Assembly: GCA_028673005.1 (NCBI GenBank)
Contig: CM054116.1
Location: forward strand, 96,120,707 to 96,184,706
Source of the DNA: Tanypteryx hageni
Taxonomy: Eukaryota > Arthropoda > Insecta > Odonata > Petaluridae
DNA: 64,000 bases
Direction of reading: 5' to 3'
The position numbers and the translations under genes are program-made. Shown here one piece after another: positions 45,401-55,600 of the stretch. Numbering within the stretch: the first letter of the stretch is position 1; the number at the start of each line of letters is the position of its first letter. The notes beneath the pieces were generated by a model, which was given only the letters and a program-made list of their open reading frames with translations, had not been told where the DNA came from and did not search any database.

Positions 45401-47847
45401 TCATGGCTAACGTGAAGGAAATCGATTCATCATGTCCGTATAAATAGGCGTTATTTCACCGACTGACTTTCTCGTCACGAAACCCCAGTCAAGAGGAACG
45501 CATTTTGGCCGTGGCAATGGAAATCGTTGGGGTTAGTCAAGGCCCAACGTTCCACCTCCGCTCTGTTTGCTTTCATGCGTATTCATCGTTGTTTTGATCA
45601 GACGACAGTATTTCCATACGCTCTCTGCATTATGACTCTCTTGAGAAGTTTTACTTATCCCGTTGGCTGAGACACTTTAATGAAAGATTACGATTTTGAC
45701 CTTGAGTGATATTTTTGGAGAAAAGGGTGGCGTTGTAAACTATACTTTTTACGACCAATCTGGATTCTTAAATTAATTAACATCTTCAGTTTTAAATATG
45801 GTTGCATATATTATGAATAAAAATGGGTGTCATTGCATAAAAATTTGAAGCACTAAAAATTCCATCTAGGATTCTGATTCTTTTATACCGTCTCAAGGTT
45901 TTTCAAGATAGGATCATTATTTAAAACTTACAGCAACTACGATAAATGTATCTTTTAGGCGATTCTAGGTACAATAATCATATAACTATAATTTTTAGAA
46001 TTGAAAAACTTCAATTTATGCATTCAAAAGTCAAAAGATGCCTACCAAATATTTGTATACTCATATTAAAAAAGTTTTTTAATGAATTTAAGAAGAAAAT
46101 ATTTTTATTTGCATGTAATCAGAGTCCTCATCGCTATGAACGTTTAACGTCAGCTTATTTTTGGTTAAATGATTACAAAGATAGTTACACTTAGGGTTAG
46201 TTTGTGGGTAGTAGAAGGCAATTCCCTCCAATGAATGACTCGAGTTTATTTATAGGCTCCAGGCAACGAGTTCCTGCTGAGGGTTGGTTTAATTTAGGTT
46301 CCGAGTCCAGATTAAGTGTCCTAGTCGATGTTAAGTTGGCTTCAGTGATCGGAACGCGAGATATGAAGTTTACGGTTTGTCGGATTCGGATTTAGTAACA
46401 CGGGGTTTAGCTAGTTTGACTTTTACTACTCAGTGAAGCTTCCGTGATGAGTGGGAGATTGATTAAAAGCTCAGTTTGAGTTCTTTAGTGTAAATTGCGA
46501 AATCATGACAGAGAGAAACCGATAAAGACGTAACAGCAATACTTTTACGCAGGAAATTTTTTCTCCATAGCTTGATAAATATACATTAAAAATGCATCAA
46601 TATTTACCAACGGGTGATTTTTTTTATTCGAGAACCATGCAAAGTAGTTTTATTTCAAGATATAAACTAGAGAGAAACTTGGAAATTTTTCTGATAAAAG
46701 TTTGATGATATTCAAAAATGTTTATTTAAAGTAACTAGAAGTAAATGCTGAAAATGACCAATACCATGCCGGATACATAAACTTCTTCTCTGCAGTATGT
46801 TTTCCGACACAGCCTGCACTTTGGGTGTTTTCAATTACATCCCTAATTTTTGCCTTTAGTTCAACAAAAGTATGCAGATTCTCCACCATTGCCTTCTCCT
46901 CTCTCCATCTTTACCTCATCCTCTCTACCTTCACCTCCCATCTTCTTCCCTCTCTTATATCCACCTCTCTCGCCCTCTGACTTAAATGTAACATCTATGG
47001 AATCGCTACTACGCTGTAATAAGAATAAATAATAGTGTGCCTAACAGAGGATGAAATTCACCGAGGTTGGCTTCAACAAGATGGAGCCACGAGCCACATA
47101 ATAGGTTATAGCTGTGAGAAACTTTTCCTACTCTTTGTGACCGTATTGTTTCCAAGTCTTTATGGCCACCTCGATCCTCAGATCTGACATCCAGTGATTA
47201 TTTCCTTTGGTGATACACTAAAAAGGTAACATTATATTTCCCTCTATTCTGGGTGAACAAATGGCAAGGAATAGGGATGCCATTGAAAGTATATTTCAAG
47301 AAATGCTGCAGTCTGTGCCGGAAACCATTCAACGGAGAACACGTTTAGTTATGTGTTGGTGGTCACTCTCAGCATCTATGTTACGAAAGACATCTATATT
47401 TCTGAAAACTAACAGAGTAAAAGTTTGCTAAAAACAAAACTGAAGCCTCAAGAAACGTTCATTCTGATACCGGCTGTCATCTTCTTTTACGGATACCTGA
47501 GGCGGGTAGTATTGGCCATAATCCGGATGAGGAGGACCGTAGAGCGGTGGAGGGTAATTTGGAGGAGGAGGACCGTAGAGCGGTGGAGGGTAATTTGGCG
47601 AAGGAGGACCGTAGAGCGGTGGAGGGTAATTTGGCGGAGGAGGACGCAAATAATCCCCGGGACCCAATGGCTGGTGCTGCCACGGCTGCCTTTGATTCGG
47701 GTATCTTGACCAATCCGGTCCTGGTGGTGCACCCGTCGTGTTTATGTTTGGCCATAGCCACCATGAGTGGCTGTTACCGGTTATGGGGGTTGCATCAGCT
47801 GAAGAGGCCAGGAACGCAATGGAGAACCCGATGAAAAGACGAATCAT
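30098..47847 (-). CDS. CLIP-domain serine protease homolog (inactive), complete gene, 590 aa
   Basis: Secreted, catalytically dead CLIP protease homolog; relatives act as cofactors in prophenoloxidase or developmental protease cascades. Exons: 47847-47497, 44560-44237, 42036-41729, 40165-39992, 31881-31724, 31483-31344, 30415-30098; all GT-AG and in phase, summing to 590 codons plus stop. Residues 1-19 form a signal peptide. About 30-117 are Pro-rich with three copies of PPPPNYPPPLYG. About 132-177 are Thr/Ser-rich. The CLIP domain has six Cys (183, 185, 191, 220, 227, 228; CTCVPFYRC ... EVCC). A second Thr/Ser linker and then the S1 domain follow. His324 (LTAAHC) and Asp392 (NDVALL) are present, but Gly488 replaces Ser in GDGGGP; pocket Asp482 is kept. 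The tail (about 541-590) is Thr-rich and ends NYGGHDYFSYG. Closest in architecture to PPAF2 or scarface-like homologs; a specific orthologue cannot be fixed. Confidence 0.92.
31344..31483 (-). CDS. Protease homolog exon 6
   Basis: Acceptor TTCTTCAG, donor GTATGT. Encodes LRKVQVAVLGNSSCRQAL, SSLCAGGQKYRDTCL; includes the pocket Asp (DTC) six residues before the catalytic position. Confidence 0.93.
31724..31881 (-). CDS. Protease homolog exon 5
   Basis: Acceptor TCTATAG, donor GTAAGT. Encodes AYRNDVALLILSQNATLSSY with the triad Asp, VAVICLP, and CIATGWGVSKP. Separated from exon 4 by an 8.1-kb transposon-rich intron. Confidence 0.93.
32074..32440. mobile_element. hAT-like element remnants
   Basis: GTTTCTCAACCTGGGTTCCA at 32081 and GGGGCCCC-rich words with AAATCCGTCACTG near 32430 are typical terminal motifs of hAT-type repeats. 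At least two eroded elements seem nested; boundaries are unclear. Confidence 0.35.
32529..33084. mobile_element. Non-autonomous Tigger/pogo-like element with 28-bp TIRs
   Basis: Left end CTGTGTATGCCGGTGTATAA after TA; right end TTATATGCCGGCGTATACAG. The ends are inverted over about 28 bp with few mismatches (GTCGACCT / GTTGACCT). 556 bp; no transposase seen. In protease-homolog intron 4. Confidence 0.7.
33684..35570 (+). pseudogene. Tigger-type transposase remnant
   Basis: LQPMDQEVIAAF near 34045 matches the DDE-domain motif of Tigger transposases. Further on come GSEGFSVMKGEEVIESHQEE with LKNED (about 35135-35203) and QQILELTEMLKAAEFLKEKV with NYQRAMKIKKFIYG (to about 35390), the C-terminal helical region of the family. 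Internal stops and length changes show decay. The left limit (ACAGTTGAAC near 33684) is tentative. Confidence 0.55.
35675..35863 (-). mobile_element. Short Helitron, 189 bp
   Basis: Read on the minus strand: A|TCTACTATATAAAAATGATG ... CCCGGGG ... CCTTTGCTGG|T. It has TC start, CTGG end, insertion between A and T, and a GC-rich palindrome just before the 3' end. Sister copy at 44821-44965. Confidence 0.8.
36056..36970 (+). pseudogene. Transposon-derived reading frame with PGHTHMESD motif
   Basis: Pieces in different frames: a Cys motif (KRECLICGETL, near 36300); DHKFLVPGHTHMESDCYHSV with IEKSKR and NDWAQLMRQSGKKKPFLDKE (36480-36640); and ILHYKTSLDDGEFQEVSFMR with PVPISVKKKDLSDLLQF (36770-36945). 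The second and third pieces resemble the conserved end of multi-copy uncharacterised arthropod proteins (DUF7869-like, from memory). Frame changes near 36340-36480 and 36770 show it is broken. In protease-homolog intron 4, opposite strand. Confidence 0.5.
36992..37329. mobile_element. Fold-back element with ~75-bp inverted arms
   Basis: Arms 36992-37066 and 37253-37329 are inverted copies: AATGAATAAGTAAATACTGG / CCAGTATTTACTTATTCATT outermost and TTTACAGAAAACTAATTC / GAATTAGTTTTCTGTAAA innermost, with a few mismatches. The central 186 bp includes a short (CA)n run. A MITE or fold-back class; no target duplication assigned. Confidence 0.8.
38268..39942 (+). mobile_element. pogo/Tigger-type element with transposase remnant, copy 3
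   Basis: Termini TGTATTTATCTGAACCCAAG (left) and CTTGGGTTCGAGTAAGTAT (right) are inverted and match the ends of the copies at 8107 and 28605. A TA follows the right end. The interior holds a decayed DDE transposase, so this is the most complete copy of the family in the window. Confidence 0.75.
38944..39766 (+). pseudogene. pogo-type DDE transposase, decayed
   Basis: NEQTNRYTHTEYVFKNTPN and ICNADGTSVFFNKQSNYTVS (first catalytic Asp in NAD), then in another frame ELMRDWLHIVWNRRSGALLR and MLVLDAFNGHITP (second Asp in LDAF), and near the end AMDGSEDDILWES. Stops (39190, 39427) and frameshifts break the protein. Motif assignment from knowledge of pogo/Tigger transposases. Confidence 0.7.
39992..40165 (-). 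CDS. Protease homolog exon 4
   Basis: Acceptor TTATTAG, donor GTAAGG. Encodes KAAVNLRVRLGEWDWRTQ and INVRRILIHPQYAAL, the RLGEWD-like segment between His and Asp motifs in CLIP proteases. Confidence 0.92.
41729..42036 (-). CDS. Protease homolog exon 3 (end of CLIP, start of S1 domain)
   Basis: Acceptor ATTTAG, donor GTAGGG. Begins VCCRAP, completing the CLIP cysteines, then a Thr/Ser linker, PCGLA (the Cys expected to tether linker to catalytic domain), PRIISPGDGSG in the activation region, ESPWMAAVL, FVCGGTLV and the LTAAHC histidine motif. Confidence 0.93.
44237..44560 (-). CDS. Protease homolog exon 2 (Thr-rich linker, CLIP domain)
   Basis: 108 codons in phase 0, acceptor GGCGTTCAG, donor GTGAGG. 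Encodes GYPSGPSNWPPRPP, a Thr/Ser-rich run with TTRAT repeats, then CTCVPFYRCREADVIADG and CVYVVE of the CLIP domain. More GC-rich than its surroundings. Confidence 0.88.
44821..44965 (+). mobile_element. Short Helitron, 145 bp
   Basis: A|TCTAATATATAAAAATGACT ... CCCGGGAAACGCCGGG ... CCTTTGCTAG|T. All formal marks are present: TC start, hairpin CCCGG-CCGGG about 11 bp before a CTAG end, insertion between A and T. In intron 1 of the protease homolog. Confidence 0.85.
47497..47847 (-). CDS. Protease homolog exon 1 (signal peptide, Pro-rich repeats)
   Basis: 117 codons. Start MIRLFIGFSIAFLASSADA gives a typical signal peptide. The donor CAG|GTATCC gives PPQ|GYPSG with exon 2; an alternative GTATCA 26 bp downstream would break phase with exon 2. 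A CGCAG acceptor lies one base upstream of the ATG (47849-47850), after a T-rich tract, so a separate 5' UTR exon is likely. Confidence 0.85.
47531..47640 (-). repeat. 36-bp coding minisatellite, 3 copies
   Basis: Three near-identical 36-bp units encode PPPPNYPPPLYG / PPSPNYPPPLYG / PPPPNYPPPLYG. The near identity at the DNA level suggests recent expansion or homogenisation. Confidence 0.93.
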
Positions 47848-48145
47848 TCTGCGTGAAAAGCTATAAAAAAAATAATTAAGCTGTAAAATTTCTTGAGGAA
47901 TCCAATTTGTCGACAATGGCCACCGTTATATGTGTTTATATTGAATAAAATTATTCGGTTTCAAATACGTATTACTATTATAACATTATTACTAATTATT
48001 ATTATTAACTTAAAAGTTAATATTATTATTACTACTTACTAAAACATTATTTCTTAATATCAGTATATGTTGTAATTTAAAGGATTTAATATTCATAAAC
48101 CGTCAAATTGCGGATAAACCTTGTAGCTATTATCTTAATCAAATA

Positions 48146-48355
48146 CAGTGGAAACCACTTATCACGAAAACGGATAACGCGAAATATCGGTTAACACGAA
48201 ATTCAGGCTCGGTGCCTATACATTTCAACGTATTTTAGTTCGTATTACGCGAAATGGTTAACAAGAAATTTCGGTTAACACGAAAAATTTTTTCGGTCCC
48301 CTGAAAATAAATCCATGTCAAATTCTTGGGATAACACGAAACGACCCACTCGTTT
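48146..48355. mobile_element. Tigger/Tc1-like element end
   Basis: CAGTGGAAACCACTTATCAC followed by repeated (G)TTAACACGAAA and ATAACGCGAAA words, as at the ends of Tigger-type repeats. Single end only. Confidence 0.4.
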
Positions 48356-48384
48356 CTTAACATAAAAGTATGAATAATCTCACA

Positions 48385-48490
48385 ACCACAGCTGTACCTC
48401 CTCCTTCCCCCTCTCTTTAAATGTAAGAATGGACCTTCTGGTCTAAATTTCGCCCGAATAAAGACGATTATCTATCTATCTATCTATCTT
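48385..48490 (+). mobile_element. 5'-truncated LINE 3' end with (TATC)n tail
   Basis: GAATGGACCTTCTGGTCTAA then CGCCCGAATAAAGACGATTA and (TATC)5. This is the typical 3' UTR plus short tandem tail of a CR1/I-like non-LTR retrotransposon. Family placement is tentative. Confidence 0.45.
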
Positions 48491-48807
48491 TCAATAGGCA
48501 TGGTCATTAGTAGGCCTCAGAGAAACTCACGCGCTCCCGTTGAGAGGGTTGCTACAGAGATTTCCTTGGCAGCAATAAACTAAATTCTGGGAACTCCCAT
48601 CTTCGAATGAAAGGAAGGATTTGGAGGTGCAGATTGTTATCTGTACTGTACCTTCCCTTTTCCCGTCTTTCAATACGTTCAACTCCTCCCTTCCTCTCGT
48701 CTCTAGACCCCTATGCAGAACAGTTCTACTCAGTTGATTCTGAATTTCCGTGTGGAACGGCTAGCGAATGTGAAACGAATCTAGCTAAATTTTTGTAAAT
48801 CACAGGA

Positions 48808-48810
<3 letters not shown>

Positions 48811-48869
<59 letters not shown>
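48811..48869. repeat. (AT)n microsatellite
   Basis: About 29 AT units, followed after 60 bp by a second run. Confidence 0.97.
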
Positions 48870-48871
<2 letters not shown>

Positions 48872-48928
48872 CTAAAGGAAAAGAAAAGGTAGTGATGAGG
48901 GTGGCAACAAGGTGTCGAGGGAAGCCCA

Positions 48929-48929
<1 letters not shown>

Positions 48930-48967
<38 letters not shown>
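48930..48967. repeat. (TA)n microsatellite
   Basis: About 19 TA units. Confidence 0.96.
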
Positions 48968-48968
<1 letters not shown>

Positions 48969-49074
48969 TAGTAGTTGGTGCTTGCATACTGCAAGCATTT
49001 CATATCACCTTGAAAAAACATTCATTTTTCAGACAGACATTTCATCATTACAAATATTCTTTCAATTCTAAAGA

Positions 49075-49695
49075 TTTCACCTCCGCAGCGATTTCCGTTT
49101 TTCCCACATGTAAAAATAATAGTTTAAAACAATCCCCAAATGTAGCAATTTTAAAAATTTTACACTTTCTTCATTATAAGGTACTAATGCTACACATTTT
49201 AGCCAAATTTTAAAGTTGTAGCTCTTCTATGAGTAAAATAATATTTTTCTAATTGTTTAAATTTAAATAATTTTTAACGGCCGCCGCAATTCATATATGG
49301 TAAAATTGAAATGTTTATTTGTGCAAATTCACTACTCTGTAAACAATTTGAAAATTTCAGCTTCCTAGCTCATCCCGTAGTAACTAAACAGTTATCTATT
49401 TGTTTAAATTTTTAGAATTTTTAACTGCCAAACAAATTAAAATATCAAAATTTGTATATTCCTTATTTCGTTTTTTTAAGAATTCTACTTTTTAAAAAAA
49501 TTTCAGCTCCGTAGCACATTCGAAAATGCCTGAACCCTGAAAATTTGTTTAAATAATTGCGAATTTTTAGCGGCCGCATTGTTGCACTTTTTCATGATTT
49601 TCGTTTTTTTTAGTCGGTTTTGTACAAACTCCTACCTAAGAAAAAAATTTCGAATATACAGCTCATCTGGAAGTGCCTAAACATTAGTATCCTCC
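49075..49695. repeat. Divergent ~145-150-bp tandem repeat
   Basis: Three units can be lined up from TTGTTTAAAT near 49252, 49399 and 49550. Each has (A)TTTTTA(A/G)CGGCC-like words, then a poly-A/T stretch, then a CAGCT-C-TAGC(A/T)CAT-like segment and A-T-CCTAAAC. An earlier, more diverged unit may precede them. Units are highly divergent, so this is old. Confidence 0.6.
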
Positions 49696-50794
49696 TATAT
49701 GTATGTTATATGTTATCTCCTCCTCCTCCTCTGTAAGGAACGTCTATATAGAATGATAGGCATGTAATAAAAACTTAATTGATACAAAAATATAATTTTT
49801 AATATTTTATTTTCTAATATATTTATCACTATTCAATAAATAATTTGAAGAAGGCAGTATATGCGCAGTTCTCATATTAGTTCCTTCTTATCATTTTAGG
49901 GCTCGGGAAATACAATCTCTAAATTCCGGATAATTCTTAAATGGGTTTTTCCGAATCTGTCTCCATTACTCTAACGCTCGGGAGCTGTAGCCTCTACTGT
50001 TTCTCATGATTATCTTTCAGTAAATGTTGGTGGTATTTTTTCAATTGCTCTTTCGATACTTCCCACTTAGGTGTTTAAATCGGTCAAATTATGATCAATA
50101 TGATGCGCTATCTTCATGCATTTCTAAAATCGTTATCATATTCAAATTCTTACCAATATACGACTTTTACGAAACTTAAATTGCATTAATCAACTATATG
50201 AATAAATATTCTCACTCAGTCGTTGACACCTGCAGTCAGCAACAATCGCTTATCACCTAAAGGGATTCAATTGCCATCCTAGGAAAATCCATGTGGAATG
50301 AAAACTGTTATCTCTACTTTTATGATTACATATATGTGTTATCTGGATTACCAATTACGTTCGAACCACAAGATAAACTCGATTATTCATTCTTACAGCA
50401 AATGGAGAGAAATTTTCTAACTTTTCAGACGCAATTATGAAATAATGAAATCTTTCTCAGCCGAAAGTGCCTTTACCAAAAGTAACTTTTTTCCTTTGAG
50501 CTGTGTATGTATCACAATTGATAAACTCTGACAAAAGAATTAATTCACGTCGGAGCTATATTTGGGAATGATTGCTGTTTGATAGTGAAGTATTGATCCA
50601 TAAATGCTGTTGAAGGCCTCCAGGTTCCGTTGCGTGGATATCATTGCTGTTTCTCGGCATTTCGAACCTTGCAGCGTGCATTTTCAAGATGCCTCCGACA
50701 GCGTTAACCATCGCTAAAATCTTCGCCTCAAAATGGATCCATAGGTGCAGGGTTTCCAAAAAGTCACTGTACGCTGAATTATTAATTTTTTAGC

Positions 50795-51550
50795 CTACTT
50801 TCCAGAATGGAAATAGGCTTATAGAGTTTCTTCGTTGTGTCTGTCTGTCCGTCCCCCCTATTAACTTTTGAACCAATAGACCGATTTTCATAACACTTGG
50901 TGAAAATCTCATGCTACCGAGGTCAAGCTCCCGAGGGTAGTTTTTGTTGCAAATATTGAAGTCCCGGGTTTGATTCCAGATACTATCATTCCCATTTGAT
51001 TTATATTGGAAATCTGAAACCCAGAGTAATTTTCTCTTGCTCATTTTAGTATCTTAGAAATGTAATATCGGAGCGGAATTTGTAGTATTCTCTGAGGAAA
51101 GGAATGGAAATTTTAATTTTTATCGTAGAATTTTGCTTATCGATCGTATTTCTTAGAATTTCGCGTAAATACTGGTATTTTTGCAGTTTTTATCACTCAT
51201 TACGAGGGCGTTGCCATAGCAACAACTATTGTTGGACTCGGATTTGGTATAGTCTAATACGTACACGAGTTATTTTTTCCGCACAAATACGCGTAATCAA
51301 TTTAATATTCTGTTCGGATGTATGTAATATGTATTTTATAACGCTAAGTTATGAAATTTTGGAACACAAAGAGCAACATATCCGCGATGATTTTAAAGCT
51401 TAAAGTCAATATAAGTATTAAATACATTATTAAATGGAAAGTAGGCATCATAAGTTTCGTTTGGATCATCTTGTATATTATAATATTGACAACAATCGCT
51501 GAAGCAAATAAATTTTTTAAAAAAATTTTAAAAATTTTGATATACCATCT
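50795..51550. repeat. Possible dispersed repeat (CTGTCTGTCCGTC leader)
   Basis: TTTCCAGAATGGAAATAGGC, TGTGTCTGTCTGTCCGTCCC and ACCGATTTTCATAACACTTG form the kind of leader found in many dispersed arthropod repeats. No ends or coding could be defined. Confidence 0.35.
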
Positions 51551-52635
51551 TGATCATTGAAGGAGAAAACAATAGATAATGTTGCCAAGAATCACTACAG
51601 CAAAAAATAAAAAATTAATTAAAAGCACTTTGGTACTATGTGCAGAGAGACTTTTTTTATACCCGTGTATAGCCGCGGAAACTGATGATAGTAGAGGAAA
51701 AGTTTGAAAGTTCAAACAGTTCTAGAGCAAAGATGAATGCATTCACTTTTTCCGGAGTAACATTGCGAATCCTGATCGAGCAAATCAAAGGGCGGGGGCT
51801 AAATTAAAATGATGGAATTTCCCAATTTTATCCATTCAAACCTTACACAAGACAGAAAAATAGCTGAAGCGAAGAAAGAGAACAGATATTTTCAATGCCA
51901 ATTTGCTGCGATTCAACCAAATCGTTATAAATAAGATACTTTACCCGTTATTAACTTAATTCCTCAATGTTCCCATAACCACTCGCACCACTTTACATAC
52001 GTCTACTCCGGAGGAAAGTTGGGGTCGGTTTCCTTTTTATCCTCTCTTGAACCTGATCCAAAATGGCGCCCATCGGAAAACAGTATTTCATTCTTTTGTC
52101 TCCATTTTTCTGAGAAGAAGGGGCTCTCTTACAGCGGAGAGAAATGCAAGGGAACGTTCAAAGGAAGGGTATCGAGGTTACGACTCTCCGGGTCGTGTGG
52201 GAATCTTTACGTATTGACGAGGGTGAGTCGAGCGACGGAGGGCGGAGCCGGACGGGGCTCAGATGTCTTTCCGGAAGTTTTTGTTTTTTTATTACTCGTG
52301 TTTCTGGGTCTGTTAAGCCTGTGACCCAAAAAGGTAATCGATGCGCTCATGTTCTAAAAAAATAGTGAGATGAATTGACCGGAATGGATGGGAGTTTCGT
52401 GTCGTTTGATGTCTTTTAAGTCTCGTGAAGCATTGCGCCTTTCGGAGAAGCCATAATCACAGTTTACGCTCGCTGAGAAATCAAATGTCTTGATGTATTT
52501 AGTGTGGATCAAAATGATGGCATTTCCTCTGAAAACAGCTTACAACGTTTAGGTAAATAACGCAAGATTTTTATTTCATTTAGGTTACATTACGTTCGAT
52601 GTGAAACGTCGACATCGTTCAAACGCTCAACTGAT

Positions 52636-52636
<1 letters not shown>

Positions 52637-52670
<34 letters not shown>
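52637..52670. repeat. (TA)n microsatellite
   Basis: About 17 TA units. Confidence 0.95.
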
Positions 52671-52672
<2 letters not shown>

Positions 52673-55600
52673 CATAAATATTCGGGATATAATAGAAAAA
52701 TGTTGTCGTTTATATCTGATTTAAAAATATCACACAATTTAAATCAAAATGTGGCTCACAGGCCACAATGAGGGACGAAATTGCTGCTTCGATAAATAAT
52801 AACTTGTCAAGAAGCATTTGCCGAAAAAATACAATAAATTTTATATTGAAAAAATCTTATTATTTTATACAATATTACTAAGGCCTAAAAAGGAGGCAAA
52901 AGATAGTGATATGTCTGAAGAAGCGATAAATAGCAGTAGCACGACATGAACATTAGTATAAGTATTTGCACTCATTGGGAAAGGAAAATGTGAGCAAAAA
53001 TTTCCTTCCGTCGAAAAAAATATAAATATTGGATTTTATAGAGTTCTTTCTCCGTTTAAAAGAAAGTCGAAGGCTTTTGGATGCGGTGTGTGACACACGG
53101 GATTGGGTATTGTTTGAGACTCCGAAAGAAAATCTTAAAGAGAAATAAGGAGAAATTAAAAAAGATAGCGCAGCTGTTGCTGAATATTAACGAAATCGAC
53201 CCAAGTGGAGAAGCGTAATTTATCATCTATTACGTTTTTTTCGACTCAATATGAATGACTTCGCTATAATACGTGTAGAAGACAATAAAATCTCCTTTCA
53301 CTTCCCAATTATTCATTTCCACATGCTGCCAAAGTTTTCAAAACTAAAACAACCGAATATGAACGAAGAGAATATCTTCCTGCAATGCATTTTCCCTAAT
53401 TGATGAGGATTTTTTAAAACAAAGTTTATATTAGAGATTACTGAATTTTAAATATGGTTCGAATAAAAATAAATAAAAATTTTACATTTGTATGAAAATA
53501 GGTTAACATTTAGTTATTTAGTTATAACTTACTATTACTCGAAGTGAGAGATTCTCTAAAAATAAAAGTAGAAAATTGCAAGCCTTGATATATTGTGGCT
53601 GAAAAAAATCTATACCTATCATTAAAGATTTTTACATGGCATAGCAAATAAATGCCATTTTAGTGAGTCCTATTTAATTATCGGTGAATTATTCAGCAAT
53701 AAATTTTGCATTATAACACAGTAAGCCCGGCCAATTTGCCGATGAAATATGTACGCGATTTACTCAATTATTTTATGAATACAATTGTAACCGATGTTTG
53801 GAAAAATACAATTATTTAGCCATTACCTTGCAGCAATTATATCTCGAAGCCTTATGATACATGCAAATTACAGAATACAACAACCAAGAATTATTTGTCC
53901 TTTTTTTCTGCCCAGTCATCAACGGAGGCATAGACCGTGTGGCACGAACTTAAATTCTAATAACTCCACGAAGTTTAATTTTCTTGACCTGTTAAACATT
54001 ATAATAGATAAGCAAGCTTGGTTTTTCTATAAAATATCTCTTGTTTTAAAGGCGAGCGTTGTTATTATGCTAAACGCATTAAATTTTATTTTTAAAAATC
54101 TCTTCACAGAGTCAGAGACTGAGCCATTTTCCCTTTCTCCTTTCGTAGCGCGGTCGTCGTCTTTCCCCCTCGACCGCCATCTGCCCCCCCACCCCCGAGA
54201 CGTTATCTCCGTGCTCACTCGAAACACTTTGTCACGCGACCCCAGATCCCAGATCCAACAGTGCCCTCCGCGAGGTTTGAAAAGTGTGTCACAGAGGCCT
54301 TGCGCGACTCCGTCTTCGGCCATCGGGTCGCGGAGTTGGAACCGCTATCTCTTAAGAGAGCAAGCTTGATACCAAACCACTCCAATATAGCATCGCAAGT
54401 GTGTCAATGTGTTGGCGTAATTGAGAACTCTGCCAAAAAAGGCGAATTGACCCCAAAAAGAATGGTGACTTATGGAAACATGAGTGAAATTCTCCAATAT
54501 TTGTTTATTTTTTGCTAGAAAAAATTCAACCCTCAGCACTTCTAACATTACTGTTAGAGAATTACGAAAGTTGTTTGCAAAAAATAACAGGCGCTCAAAA
54601 TTAACGATTAACGAAAATTTTGCTCGTCATTAAAAAGTAACTGTAGTTTACAAAATCAACACAGTCGCTGATGTCTAAATGGAAAACAGTAAAATTTTGA
54701 GAAATTAACCCTTATGCATTTAAAAATTTTACGTATGCATTTACGCATATCTGTAGTTTCAAACTTTAAGATAAATCTCGAACACGTAGGGTAGGTTTAA
54801 CACTCAGGATAAGGATGGATCATAATACGGATATTTCCCTTGCTCCAGACCTTGTCGTGTTCCGCTAAAAAAATATAATTTGTACATTAGCTGCAATATT
54901 AAAAAACATTCTGTTAACCAAAAAATCTACAAGGTAATTTATCGATTAATTATAAAACAAGTTTACTATGTGAATCATCACTTGATGCTTGAACATTTGT
55001 ATCAGACAAATTCGGAATATGAACTAAGTGTGGCTCCATCCTTTTAAAAAGTATATTTGAATAATAAAATATGGAATATTGATTTATTTATACGTATAAA
55101 TTCGTTTTTGATCGATTTTACAAATATCTAAGATTTTCTACGATTAAAATAATCGTTTTCGGGTACAGACTGCGTAATCTTTTATTTACAAATATAACAT
55201 ACTAGGTTTTTATTTATATTTCTATCATATGATAACATTTTATTTTTCATAAAGATGTAGCCGTCTCATAAATTTATAGTAATATACCTGATTTATTTTT
55301 GATGTGTCATTTTTTACAATAGAATACAATTTTAATGGATTAGCATCAGTGGTAAATTGCAAGTAGAATACGCACTCGGTTAAAATAGCATTCCTCTAAT
55401 TTTCTAGTTTTTGGCAACACTGATCAACAAATCTTAATAGAAACACAACAAATAATTTACTCTAAATTTTGCTTATCAAAACTTATATAAGTATATATTC
55501 AACAAATACGCATCCTTTACGATATAAAATTCAGATGAAAAATAAATTTAATCTTAGCAAATTTGATTTCAGTTTAGAAAATAATTTCTTAAAATATCAA

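Noticed and set aside
45439..45447. TATAAATAG box on the plus strand
   Set aside because: A good TATA-like word, but no exon or gene follows on the plus strand and it lies inside intron 1 of a minus-strand gene; likely chance in AT-rich DNA.
53794..54369. 191-codon plus-strand reading frame
   Set aside because: The longest frame right of 48 kb, but the first half is AT-rich with no protein-like pattern and the second half is open only because a GC-rich island lacks stops; no motif recognised.
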